From positions 197,021-261,020 of the forward strand of contig NZ_JAKKDU010000004.1 of assembly GCF_021728535.1 (NCBI RefSeq): DNA of 64,000 bases, given 5' to 3'. Within the stretch, counting starts at the first letter, position 1. Each line of letters opens with the position of its first letter. The notes beneath the pieces were generated by a model. The model saw only the letters and a list, made by a program, of their open reading frames with translations, was not told the origin of the DNA and made no database searches. This document shows positions 25,668-34,537 of the stretch, piece after piece. Origin of the DNA: Wocania arenilitoris. Its GTDB lineage: Bacteria > Bacteroidota > Bacteroidia > Flavobacteriales > Flavobacteriaceae. The position numbers and the translations under genes were made by a program.

Positions 25668-27665
25668 TTATAGATACTTTAAATTGTCTTTAACGAATTC
25701 CATAAGTGTAGACCTATCTGTATCTATCATATCCATTTCTTTGGTTGTAAGTAATAATTTTTTGTGATATTTTTTATCGACTTTTAAAGATTTAAATACC
25801 TCTTGCATTAAGTCATAATGTGACATTTTTATCAGATTGGATTTAAACCTAGTTTGGATATCCTTTTTCTCCTCTTCTGAGGGTTCTGTGATAACCATTT
25901 CTTGATTTTTAACAATGTGTTTCAAACCAGCTTTCATCCCTTCAGTTAATCCAGAAAATAACATTTCCTGTCCTGTTATAAAAAAAGACTTAATAAAAGA
26001 TCTAGTTAACATAGTATAAAGAGCATTTCTATAACTTGGATTATTCGAAATACTATTGGTAATACAAATAACAAAAGGAAACTCTAATCCCTTAACATTA
26101 TTTCGATTACTTATAAGTACTGTATCCGGAATTTTTTCTTTGGTATCATATGCTTTGTTTACTTCCCAACCAATTTCCTTTTGAATCTTATATTCGATTA
26201 AATCGGCTAGCTTAAAGATACCCTTAGATCGATCCAATAGGATTATTCCAATATCTTCCGGTTCGACAGTCTTATTTTCTTCTCTAATCTCATTGATAAC
26301 ATCTATAACCGTATCTGAAAGTGTTTTTTCTGTTTCAATAATTCTAATACTTTCAAAATCTTCATCTAAGTCTTCAAAACGTCGCAGAGGCTCTCTACTT
26401 AAATAATATTTTGAATCCTCTATCCTTACATTATAGCCACAATCTTTCCATTCTTTTTCCTCTAACCAACGAAGCTTGGTTTTTTCAAAAAGACCCATTC
26501 CAAGACCATGAGCAAACATTAATGTTTTTGGGTCAGTTCGATAACATTTACCTAATAAAAAATTAGGTTCAATTGTACCAGATATATTTTCATCAAAAAT
26601 ACTTTGAAAAATATCTCCAGCTATGTAAATATTTTTTTCGGTGACTAAATCACATAATTCAAAAAAGTTCTCATCAAAATCTTGACTTTCATCTATAAAC
26701 ATATGTGTTAATGCATAATCTCTTTCTTCATCTGGAAATTTAGCTTTGATATCTATTATAGCTAATTCACAGGCTTTAGTAAATGTCATTTGATAGGACC
26801 AACCATAAAAAGGAATCTTATAAAAATGACATATATATCTATACGCTCCTGAATTAGGAAACGAATTTGATCCCCAAGCATTATTACACCATAATCGACT
26901 ATCCCATTCAATCTGTTGTTCAACTTTCATGAAGTTGAAAAAATCAGGAATTCGCTTTTTTAAACTATCTGCTAATATTTTATTATGACAAGTGAAGAAT
27001 ATTCTAGAAGAACTATCATTTATGTATAAATCTTTCAATTTGTGTAATAAAAGTTCTGTTTTACCAGTTCCTGATAAACCTTGTATTCGAATTTTTTTCT
27101 GATTTATATTTCCATAAATAAAACGTGTTTGGTCTCCATCAAAAAGCTGAATTTTCTGTTTTACTTTATCCAGAGCGGTTTCTGGAACTTCCTCTTTAAC
27201 CCGTTTTATATCGTTTATACTTCCAATAAAAAGAGAAATCAAAAGATCAAGTTTCTTTCTGTCTAATTCGTTATTCAAATGTAGTTTCTCCAGAAACGCT
27301 TCTACATCTTGTATTTCTAATGAGTTAATATCAGTCTCTACTAAAGTAGACTTCCATTTTCTGGGTCTTCCTAAAACTTCCTTATATAAATATTTATCTG
27401 ATATTGAACCTATGTCTTCAATTACATCATATATATAATCTTCAAATTGATCCTCGTTCTGACCATAATCTATAATTGCTATTTTATTTTTCGGTGATAG
27501 AATTATTAGAGCATCAGAATAATTGTAAGAATATCTTTGATCAGTTAAAGGTCTATCAAGAACATAGATTAAAGTTTGGTTTACTTCAGCGTATTCTTTC
27601 AATAAATCAATAAGCCTCGAGTTAGATTCGTTTTTTTCTGTATGTAAGTAAAAATAACTACTCAT
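25668..27665 (-). CDS. SF1 (UvrD/RecD-like) helicase of the accessory island
   Basis: The 665-residue protein has an ATPase core with Walker A GLSGTGKT (196-203), Walker B FIDESQD (about 323-329), a GDIFQSIF motif (350-357), RTD (376-378), and late motifs KGLEFPFV (525-532) and YTMLTRS (550-556). These fit the UvrD/DUF2075-type SF1 family. The N-terminal 150 residues are separate; DALIILSPKNKIAIIDYG at 51-68 recalls the strand pattern of NERD/PD-(D/E)XK nucleases but lacks the E-x-K, so this domain may be inactive or a nucleic-acid binder. It is first in a two-gene unit with the DUF2290-like protein. Confidence 0.8.
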   Translation of the reverse strand: MSSYFYLHTEKNESNSRLIDLLKEYAEVNQTLIYVLDRPLTDQRYSYNYSDALIILSPKNKIAIIDYGQNEDQFEDYIYDVIEDIGSISDKYLYKEVLGRPRKWKSTLVETDINSLEIQDVEAFLEKLHLNNELDRKKLDLLISLFIGSINDIKRVKEEVPETALDKVKQKIQLFDGDQTRFIYGNINQKKIRIQGLSGTGKTELLLHKLKDLYINDSSSRIFFTCHNKILADSLKKRIPDFFNFMKVEQQIEWDSRLWCNNAWGSNSFPNSGAYRYICHFYKIPFYGWSYQMTFTKACELAIIDIKAKFPDEERDYALTHMFIDESQDFDENFFELCDLVTEKNIYIAGDIFQSIFDENISGTIEPNFLLGKCYRTDPKTLMFAHGLGMGLFEKTKLRWLEEKEWKDCGYNVRIEDSKYYLSREPLRRFEDLDEDFESIRIIETEKTLSDTVIDVINEIREENKTVEPEDIGIILLDRSKGIFKLADLIEYKIQKEIGWEVNKAYDTKEKIPDTVLISNRNNVKGLEFPFVICITNSISNNPSYRNALYTMLTRSFIKSFFITGQEMLFSGLTEGMKAGLKHIVKNQEMVITEPSEEEKKDIQTRFKSNLIKMSHYDLMQEVFKSLKVDKKYHKKLLLTTKEMDMIDTDRSTLMEFVKDNLKYL

Positions 27666-28015
27666 GAATTTTTGTTTTAAAAGTTCTGTAAGTTATAGAA
27701 AAAAAAATCTATTGTAAAAGATATTGAAGAATTGATATATAATAATAAAAACTTATTTCGATACGCTAAATTCTGACCTCATAAAATTTTGGTAAAACAA
27801 TAGGAGAGAGGAGTGTACATATTTTAGGGGTCTAGTAATACAGTTTCTTAGGAGTTCTAATTATCCAATAACTTCAAAGCAATCTTAATTAGTTAGAATG
27901 TTTCCTAAAATATAGCGTAACGAACCGTAATTGTTTCCAAAAGTTTATGCCGTCTTGATTTTTTTGTTTCTTTTTTTATCAAGAAAAAAAGAAGTGAATA
28001 TTCAATCCGTAATCA
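27666..28015. other. Intergenic region with hairpin between island genes
   Basis: This 350-base stretch has no gene. At 27968-27993 it holds a perfect 10-bp inverted repeat (TTCTTTTTTT / AAAAAAAGAA) around ATCAAG. A T-rich hairpin of this kind occurs often in flavobacterial intergenic DNA by recall. A CAATAGGAGAGAGGAGTG stretch at 27799-27816 loosely resembles CGATAGGAGAGTAGTG at 22942-22957 on the other side of the island. The helicase promoter is presumably within 27666-27780. Confidence 0.45.
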
Positions 28016-28471
28016 CTATTTTTTATCTAAAAGATAACAATCAAAAAAAACATCATTATTGAAAACTCCCATTTCAAATGCTTGTTCACATATCGCTAAT
28101 TTAGTTTCTGAGTCAAAATTGGTTTGATTCATTATTTCTGCTTCCGAAATGTAATCTTTCCACATTCGTAAATCAATTATATCTTGATTTTCGTATAGAA
28201 TTTTTGCAATTTTCAAATCAGTCTCAGAAGTTTTAATTAAAACTGTCCACTTTTCAAATCCAGCCAAATGAGCTATGACATGTTGAGCCTTCATTAGAGT
28301 AAAATTTTCTTCATCTAGATTGTAATCGTAAATAACTAATTCGATATCGAAATGCTTTGGCTCATATTCATATGACAATTTACCAAATTCATTGTTAAAG
28401 ACAAGTTTTCTAGTTTTAAAATCTCTGTGTAAGTTTTTAGATTGAAGTTTAAAGAAATCAATAGTATTCAT
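28016..28471 (-). CDS. Small Glyoxalase_8-like domain protein
   Basis: The 151-residue cytoplasmic protein has a lysine- and aromatic-rich N-terminus and the segment MKAQHVIAHLAGFEKWTVLI near residues 79-98, which matches the glyoxalase superfamily-related domain often annotated with Glyoxalase_8 (PF20066) and ankyrin-type proteins. The function of such proteins is not known. It stands alone in the accessory island, with no co-directional neighbour close by. Confidence 0.6.
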   Translation of the reverse strand: MNTIDFFKLQSKNLHRDFKTRKLVFNNEFGKLSYEYEPKHFDIELVIYDYNLDEENFTLMKAQHVIAHLAGFEKWTVLIKTSETDLKIAKILYENQDIIDLRMWKDYISEAEIMNQTNFDSETKLAICEQAFEMGVFNNDVFFDCYLLDKK

Positions 28472-29167
28472 AATATAATCCTTTGTTCAAAGATTATTAT
28501 CCAAGAGATTATGCGTTCGTATACTTTTTGTCGGATAATAAGCCTTGATGGTTTATATTATCAATTATGGTTGATGAAATCTTTGCACGAACGAGCAGGC
28601 ATACCATAAACACCTTTTCAAATTTAAACATTTTGTTCTAATTATTTTAAGACAGAATATTTTTTTTATCAACAACTAAATGAATAAGCTGAAATTCTAT
28701 TTTACATAATATTAATAGTTACAATCAAAAAAAGTTTAAATAGTGACGAGAATAGAATAAGTGCTTAGAATTTTATCCTTCATAAAATTTAAGCTCTTAT
28801 GGCAATCCACGAGAATCGCGTAGAAAAAAATATTACCTATAAATACCCAATTACGAGAATTTTGATAACAATCTAAAAGCTAGCTTTTTTTTGGCGCTGG
28901 CAAAGCGGTTGGAAATTGTGTTTAAAAATAAATGCCATATAAGGCATTTAGATTTTTAAAAAGCAAACGAGCGCATTGGCATGCGGCTATTTTACATAAC
29001 GGCTAATTATAGATACATAATGTTTTAAAAAAATCTGCGAAGCAAACCGCTTATTAGTTTAATGACCCAAGTTCCAATTATTCTAATGAAAACAAATGCT
29101 TCTGGGATATTTTACATAATATCATTATAGCTATCAAATGGAAACAATGAGCTAAACAGTAAAAATA
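28472..29167. other. Long non-coding tract with clustered small repeats
   Basis: About 700 bases without a gene on either strand. It contains three near-copies of TATTTTACATAA (28700-28711, 28987-28998 and 29108-29119), each followed some 10-15 bases later by TAATAG or TTATAG and a TAnnATC-like tail. It also has a perfect 14-bp palindrome AAAAGCTAGCTTTT (28875-28888), an inverted pair TAAATGCC/GGCATTTA (28929-28950), an inverted pair AAGCGGTT/AACCGCTT (28903-28910, 29046-29053) and TTATTATCC/GGATAATAA (28494-28541). This density of inverted repeats is unlike other gaps in the window. Confidence 0.5.
28929..28955. terminator. Hairpin with T-run in the island non-coding tract
   Basis: An 8-bp perfect stem (TAAATGCC at 28929-28936, GGCATTTA at 28943-28950) with a 6-base loop is followed by GATTTTT. 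It has the form of an intrinsic terminator on the plus strand, but no plus-strand gene ends nearby, so it may be part of a mobile-element or cassette end. Confidence 0.35.
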
Positions 29168-29184
29168 AACATTTGTACTATAAT
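29168..29184 (+). repeat. Right 17-bp direct repeat of the accessory island
   Basis: This is an exact copy of the left repeat AACATTTGTACTATAAT at 22804-22820, in the same orientation. It sits 57 bases beyond the stop codon of the acyl-CoA dehydrogenase gene, which reads towards it. The two copies therefore frame the accessory genes between two convergent housekeeping genes. Confidence 0.6.
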
Positions 29185-29240
29185 TATTCTTATGTCAAAC
29201 AAAAAAATAAACTCAAAAAACAAATAAAGAAAGAAATGTT

Positions 29241-30383
29241 TCAATCCCTAATAATACTCCTAGAAATAACAATTTTCTGGATTTCAGAAGTGCCCTCATA
29301 AATCTGAGTAATTTTAGCATCACGCATTAAACGCTCCACATGGTATTCTTTAACAAACCCATTACCACCATGAATTTGTACTGCTTCAACAGTGTGCTCC
29401 ATCGCAACCTTAGAGGCATATAATTTTGCCATGGCACTAGACATATCGTAGTTATTGCCTTGATCTTTATCCCACGCCGCTTTCATTACCAAGTGTCTTG
29501 CTGCTGCAATTTCGGTGTGCATATCGGCAAGTTTAAAAGCAATGGCTTGGTGGTTGCAAATTTCGGTTCCAAAAGCTTTGCGCTCTTTAGAATATTTTAG
29601 AGCTAACTCATAAGCGCCTTGAGCAATCCCAAGTGCTTGAGCAGCAATACCAATACGCCCACCAGAAAGTGTTTTCATAGCAAAACGAAATCCAAATCCA
29701 TCATCGCCAATACGATTTTCTTTAGGGACTTTTACATCATTAAATTGAAGTGTGTGCGTGTCGCTTCCGCGGATGCCTAATTTATCTTCTTTTGGCCCAA
29801 TATGAAAACCTTCAGTACCCTTTTCAACAATAAAAGCGTTTATACCATGAGACCCTTTGTCTCTATCGGTTTGAGCAATTACTAAATACACATCGGCACG
29901 ACCACCATTTGTTATCCAGTTTTTTGTGCCGTTAATAATATAATGATCACCTTTATCAATCGCGGTAGTTTTTTGCGATGTAGCGTCACTACCAGCTTCA
30001 GGCTCACTTAAACAAAACGCACCAATATTTTCTCCGGTTGCTAGTTTAGTTAAATATTTTTCTTTTTGAGCTTCTGTTCCGTAAGCTTCAAGGCCGTAAC
30101 AAACTAACGAATTATTAACCGATACAATTACCGAAGCCGATGCATCAATTTTCGATAATTCTTCCATAATCAACGCATAAGAAATCGTATCCATTCCACT
30201 TCCACCGTATTTAGGATCGACCATAATACCCATAAAACCTAAGTCGCTCATTTTTTTAACTAACTCTGCAGGAAATTCTTGTTTATTATCGCGTTCAATA
30301 ACACCAGGTAGGAGTTCGGTTTGTGCAAATTCGCGAGCGGCATCGCGTATCATTAAGTGCTCTTCAGAAAGGTTAAAATCCAT
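29241..30383 (-). CDS. Acyl-CoA dehydrogenase
   Basis: The 380-residue FAD enzyme has the full acyl-CoA dehydrogenase layout: N-terminal helical domain, middle beta domain with FCLSEPEAGSDATS near residue 132, and C-terminal helical domain. The C-terminal IYEGTSEIQ carries the catalytic glutamate. It oxidises acyl-CoA to enoyl-CoA in fatty-acid or branched-chain amino-acid breakdown, passing electrons to ETF. The chain-length preference is not readable. It is alone, with its promoter upstream at about 30430. Confidence 0.95.
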   Translation of the reverse strand: MDFNLSEEHLMIRDAAREFAQTELLPGVIERDNKQEFPAELVKKMSDLGFMGIMVDPKYGGSGMDTISYALIMEELSKIDASASVIVSVNNSLVCYGLEAYGTEAQKEKYLTKLATGENIGAFCLSEPEAGSDATSQKTTAIDKGDHYIINGTKNWITNGGRADVYLVIAQTDRDKGSHGINAFIVEKGTEGFHIGPKEDKLGIRGSDTHTLQFNDVKVPKENRIGDDGFGFRFAMKTLSGGRIGIAAQALGIAQGAYELALKYSKERKAFGTEICNHQAIAFKLADMHTEIAAARHLVMKAAWDKDQGNNYDMSSAMAKLYASKVAMEHTVEAVQIHGGNGFVKEYHVERLMRDAKITQIYEGTSEIQKIVISRSIIRD

Positions 30384-30422
30384 AATTCGTAATTAAAATC
30401 TTTTTTTGGTAAAAAATGTTTA

Positions 30423-30430
30423 CAAATATA
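30423..30430 (-). promoter_or_regulatory. Candidate -7 element for the acyl-CoA dehydrogenase gene
   Basis: On the minus strand this reads TATATTTG, a perfect match to the Bacteroidota -7 motif TAnnTTTG, 40 bases before the ATG at 30383. No good TTTG -33 element is seen at the expected spacing, so the call is moderate. Confidence 0.45.
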
Positions 30431-30546
30431 CCTTTTAATTGTGAATTCTTAAAAATTATAGATTAGTTTTCACTTGTTTATTCTTTCCTGTTTTTGATGA
30501 AGATGATTACTTTTACCTAAACCCAAAAAGTTTAAATAAGTTCACA

Positions 30547-31611
30547 ATGACAAAATCGAAATTTAAGGTTATAGGAGTAATGTCTGGCACATCGTTAGAT
30601 GGTATTGATTTGGTATATGCAACATTTAAATTTAACCAACAATGGCATTTCGAAATTATTTATGCTGAAACAATAGAATATACTGAAAAATGGCCTAGTG
30701 TACTTAAAGATTTAGTTTTATATAATTTTGATGAGCTATTACGAATTGATGAAAAATATACGATTTATTTATCAGAGGTTATCAAAAACTTCATTCAAAA
30801 ACATAATATAAAAACTATTGATGCTGTATGTTCTCACGGTCACACAGCTTTACATCAACCTAAAAAAAAGTTAACCTATCAAATAGGCAATTTACCAGAT
30901 ATTGCTAAACTTTTAAATTATAAAGTAGTTTGCGATTTTAGAAAGCAGGATGTGGAATTTGGAGGTCAAGGCGCTCCGTTAGTTCCTATTGGTGATAAAT
31001 TATTATTTTCAGAATACGATTACTGTATCAATCTGGGTGGTTTTGCAAATGTTTCATACGAATTTAAAAATGAAAGGATTGCCTTTGATATTTGCCCCAT
31101 AAATATTGTATTAAATCATTATGTAAAACAACTTGGATTTGATTATGATGATAAAGGTAAAATAGCTTCAACAGGTACAATAAATAAGTCTTTATTGAAT
31201 CAATTAAATGCGTTGCGTTTTTACAAAGAAACATCACCAAAATCATTAGGGTTAGAATGGGTTAAAAGCAATATACTTCCTTTAATTGATGCTTTTGAAT
31301 TAGAAACAAAAGATGTTTTAAGAACTTTTGTTGAGCATGTAGTTATACAAATTGCCAATATAATTGGTAGTGATAGCAAAAAACGAGTACTTATAACCGG
31401 TGGTGGTGCCTATAATAATTTTTTTATTGAACGATTAAAACAACATTCCAGAAATAAAATTGTAATACCTTCAAAAGCCATTGTAGAATTTAAAGAAGCT
31501 TTAATATTTGCTTTTTTGGGCGTACTAAAATTACGTAACGAAATTAATTGTTTACAAAGTGTTACAGGAGCAAATAAAGACCATAGTTCTGGTAAAATAT
31601 TTCTGCCATAA
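30547..31611 (+). CDS. anmK: Anhydro-N-acetylmuramic acid kinase
   Basis: The 354-residue protein begins with VIGVMSGTSLDGID, the ATP-binding N-terminus of AnmK, and has FGGQGAPLVPIGD (catalytic Asp region) near residue 140, INLGGFANVSY near 160 and LITGGGAYN near 284. It phosphorylates and opens 1,6-anhydro-MurNAc, recycling cell-wall muropeptides into MurNAc-6-phosphate. Its length is normal for the family (about 350-370). It is a single-gene unit divergent from the acyl-CoA dehydrogenase. Confidence 0.95.
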   Translation: MTKSKFKVIGVMSGTSLDGIDLVYATFKFNQQWHFEIIYAETIEYTEKWPSVLKDLVLYNFDELLRIDEKYTIYLSEVIKNFIQKHNIKTIDAVCSHGHTALHQPKKKLTYQIGNLPDIAKLLNYKVVCDFRKQDVEFGGQGAPLVPIGDKLLFSEYDYCINLGGFANVSYEFKNERIAFDICPINIVLNHYVKQLGFDYDDKGKIASTGTINKSLLNQLNALRFYKETSPKSLGLEWVKSNILPLIDAFELETKDVLRTFVEHVVIQIANIIGSDSKKRVLITGGGAYNNFFIERLKQHSRNKIVIPSKAIVEFKEALIFAFLGVLKLRNEINCLQSVTGANKDHSSGKIFLP

Positions 31612-31857
31612 AATTTATTAAAATTTAATATTAATGGATTTTTAGTTTTTATATTTGTTAAATTAATAATTTAAACAATTTTCGTGTGAGTCAGCTTTAG
31701 CTTTGCTTTAATTAAACACTAGATATTATTATAAGCAAAAAAAAGAATCGATTATCATAAGTTGAAATGAAACATCCATGATTAATATTTAATCACACAA
31801 CCAAATGATTATTTAGGATGTTACATGTGACCGTTGAATAACAATAAATATAAACAC

Positions 31858-33084
31858 ATGAAAGAATTATTAAAAAAATACGAAAATAAAGAGCCAGAAA
31901 TTGTCTTTAATTGGAAAGACCCAGAAACTGATGCAGAAGGTTGGACAGTTATAAACTCTTTACGTGGTGGAGCAGCTGGAGGAGGAACAAGAATGCGAAA
32001 AGATTTAGATATAAATGAGGTTTTATCATTAGCTAAAACTATGGAAATTAAGTTTACTGTTTCTGGTCCATCTATAGGTGGTGCAAAATCCGGTATAAAT
32101 TTCGACCCTAAAGACCCTAGGAAAAAAGACGTTTTAGAGCGATGGTATGCTGCCGTTTCACCCTTACTTAAAAGCTATTATGGTACTGGTGGCGACATGA
32201 ATGTAGATGAAACGCACGAGGTTATTCCTATAACTGAAGAAAGTGGTGTTTGGCATCCGCAAGAAGGTGTTTTTAATGGTCATTTTAAACCTACTGAAGC
32301 CGATAAAATAAATAGAATTGGTCAGTTACGACAAGGAGTAATTAAGGTTATAGAAAACCCTTTATATTCGCCAAACGTTTTAAGAAAATATACAGTTGCA
32401 GACATGATTACTGGCTTTGGTGTTGCCGAAGCGGTTAAACAATATTACCATATTTATGGTGGTGATATTAAAGGAAAACGTGCTGTAATACAGGGTTTTG
32501 GTAATGTTGGTGCAGCAGCAGCTTTTTACTTATCTCAAATGGGGGCAAAAGTTGTTGGTATAATTGATATTGTTGGCGGATTAATTAATGAAGATGGTTT
32601 TTCATTTGAAGAAATTACTAACCTGTTTTTAGCAAAAACAGGAAATACACTTGTTGCTGAGAATTTAATTCCTTTTGAACAAGCTAACGAGAGAATTTGG
32701 GCTATAAAAACCGAAATTTTTGCACCATGTGCAGCATCACGTTTAATAGCCATTCATCAAATTGATGAAATGATAGATAGTGGATTAGAAGTGATATCTT
32801 GTGGAGCTAATGTGCCTTTTGCTGATAAAGAAATCTTTTTTGGACCTATAATGGAACATACCGATTATAGAGTAAGTTTAATACCAGATTTTATTTCAAA
32901 CTGTGGAATGGCTCGTGTTTTTGCTTATTTTATGGAGCGCCGTGTGCAAATGACCGATGAAGCGATTTTTAACGATACCTCGAATAAAATTAGAGAAGCA
33001 TTAGAAAAAGTATATCATAAAAACGAATCTAAAACCGGAATAAGTGCAACCGCATTCGAGATTGCCTTAAACCAATTAATATAA
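31858..33084 (+). CDS. Glu/Leu/Phe/Val dehydrogenase
   Basis: The ATG at 31858 (MKELLKKYENK) is preferred to a TTG at 31834; the protein is then 408 residues. It has the GGAAGGGTRM and SGPSIGGAKSGINFDP motifs, the latter with the lysine that binds substrate, and a Rossmann GFGNVGAAAAFYL near residue 210. It oxidatively deaminates amino acids to keto acids with NAD(P)+. Whether it prefers glutamate or leucine cannot be decided from sequence. It is followed 10 bases later by nhaD, so the two may share a transcript. Confidence 0.9.
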   Translation: MKELLKKYENKEPEIVFNWKDPETDAEGWTVINSLRGGAAGGGTRMRKDLDINEVLSLAKTMEIKFTVSGPSIGGAKSGINFDPKDPRKKDVLERWYAAVSPLLKSYYGTGGDMNVDETHEVIPITEESGVWHPQEGVFNGHFKPTEADKINRIGQLRQGVIKVIENPLYSPNVLRKYTVADMITGFGVAEAVKQYYHIYGGDIKGKRAVIQGFGNVGAAAAFYLSQMGAKVVGIIDIVGGLINEDGFSFEEITNLFLAKTGNTLVAENLIPFEQANERIWAIKTEIFAPCAASRLIAIHQIDEMIDSGLEVISCGANVPFADKEIFFGPIMEHTDYRVSLIPDFISNCGMARVFAYFMERRVQMTDEAIFNDTSNKIREALEKVYHKNESKTGISATAFEIALNQLI

Positions 33085-33094
33085 AATCAAACTT

Positions 33095-34486
33095 ATGGAA
33101 GCAGTAATTATTATAGTATTTGTAATGGGTTATTTGGCCATTACTTTAGAACACAATATAAAAATTGATAAACTTATTCCAGCACTTGTCATGATGGCTA
33201 TTTGTTGGGCTTTGATTGCTTTGGGTATCGACAGCTTTCCACAATGGTTTGATTCTGGCAAACATGCACTTTTAGAAAACTTTGGATTGTTAGGGCATGA
33301 GGAGAAAATGCACCTTATGGAAGAAACACTCTTGCATCATTTAGGTAAAACCGCAGAAATACTAGTGTTCCTTCTTGGAGCTATGACTATTGTTGAAATT
33401 ATTGATTATTTTGACGGTTTTTCAACTATAAAAAGTTTTATACGTACCAGAAAAAAAACTAAAATATTATGGATTTTCTGCTGTTTAGCTTTTGTGCTTT
33501 CAGCAATCATAGATAACTTAACGGCTACTATTGTATTAATCTCTATCCTTCAAAAAATAGTAAAAGACAGAAGTGCACGTATTTGGTATGCAGGTTTAAT
33601 TATTATTGCTGCTAATGCGGGTGGTGCGTTCTCGCCAATTGGAGACGTAACAACAACAATGCTTTGGATTGGAGACAAAGTGTCTACAGGACATTTATTT
33701 GTATATTTATTTATACCATCGTTAATATGTATGGTTGTGCCAGCACTTATTGCTTCTTTTTTACCCGCATTTAAAGGTGATTTAGAAATTGAAGAAATTG
33801 ATAATAAGACAAAAAGTAAGTTTAGTGCTATTATGTTATATTTAGGTTTAGGTGCTATCGTTTTTGTTCCTATTTTTAAAGTAATTACACATTTGCCTCC
33901 TTATGTTGGTATGATGTTATCTTTAGGTGTTGTAGCTACTTTTGCCGAAATTTACAGTAACTCTAAATTTAGTATGACTGAAGTCGATTCAGAAGAAAGT
34001 GATTCTCATGCATTGCACAGCCCTGTTCATCATTCTTTATCAAAAATAGAATTACCTAGTATTTTATTTTTCTTAGGAATCTTAATGGCTGTTGCTGCTT
34101 TAGAGTCTTTAGGAATATTATTTGGTTTCGCAAGTAGTTTAAAAGAATCTATACCTATGATAGGCACAGAAATGGATGGCACTCAGGTGTCAGATTTAGT
34201 TGTTTTATTATTAGGAATTGGATCTGCTGTTATTGATAATGTGCCTTTAGTAGCAGCTAGTTTAGGAATGTTTACAGAAACATTAGATGATCAACTTTGG
34301 CATTTTATTGCATATTCAGCAGGAACAGGAGGAAGTATGTTAATTATAGGGTCTGCTGCCGGAGTTGTCGCAATGGGAATGGAAAAAATAGATTTTTTCT
34401 GGTACTTAAAAAAGATTTCATGGTTAGCTTTAATTGGTTTTCTTGCTGGAGCTGCTGTATTTATGTTTACCAGAACTATATTTTAA
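33095..34486 (+). CDS. nhaD: NhaD-type sodium:proton antiporter
   Basis: The 463-residue protein has about 12 membrane segments and the NhaD signatures IIDNLTATIVLI near residue 145, NAGGAFSPIGDVTTTMLWI near 175-190, AVIDNVPLVAASLGM near 380 and GTGGSMLIIGSAAGV near 412. It belongs to the ArsB/NhaD ion-transporter superfamily and expels Na+ (or Li+) in exchange for H+, as expected for a marine bacterium. A His-rich cytoplasmic loop (HALHSPVHHS) lies near residue 310. It is 10 bases after the dehydrogenase gene. Confidence 0.95.
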   Translation: MEAVIIIVFVMGYLAITLEHNIKIDKLIPALVMMAICWALIALGIDSFPQWFDSGKHALLENFGLLGHEEKMHLMEETLLHHLGKTAEILVFLLGAMTIVEIIDYFDGFSTIKSFIRTRKKTKILWIFCCLAFVLSAIIDNLTATIVLISILQKIVKDRSARIWYAGLIIIAANAGGAFSPIGDVTTTMLWIGDKVSTGHLFVYLFIPSLICMVVPALIASFLPAFKGDLEIEEIDNKTKSKFSAIMLYLGLGAIVFVPIFKVITHLPPYVGMMLSLGVVATFAEIYSNSKFSMTEVDSEESDSHALHSPVHHSLSKIELPSILFFLGILMAVAALESLGILFGFASSLKESIPMIGTEMDGTQVSDLVVLLLGIGSAVIDNVPLVAASLGMFTETLDDQLWHFIAYSAGTGGSMLIIGSAAGVVAMGMEKIDFFWYLKKISWLALIGFLAGAAVFMFTRTIF

Positions 34487-34537
34487 TATACTTTAACAAA
34501 AAAAGATACGTTATACAATTGCAATAAATTTTATTAT

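Noticed and set aside
27968..27993. Rho-independent terminator for the 28016-28471 gene
   Set aside because: The stem is all A/T with the T-rich arm on the 5' side on either strand and no distinct following U-run, so it is listed as a hairpin only.
28472..29167. CRISPR-like array from the repeated TATTTTACATAA motif
   Set aside because: Only three copies, 12 bases long and unevenly spaced (about 290 and 120 bases), with no constant repeat-spacer unit and no cas genes.
22804..29184. Prophage or transposon
   Set aside because: No integrase, transposase, recombinase or structural phage gene is present; only the flanking direct repeats suggest insertion.
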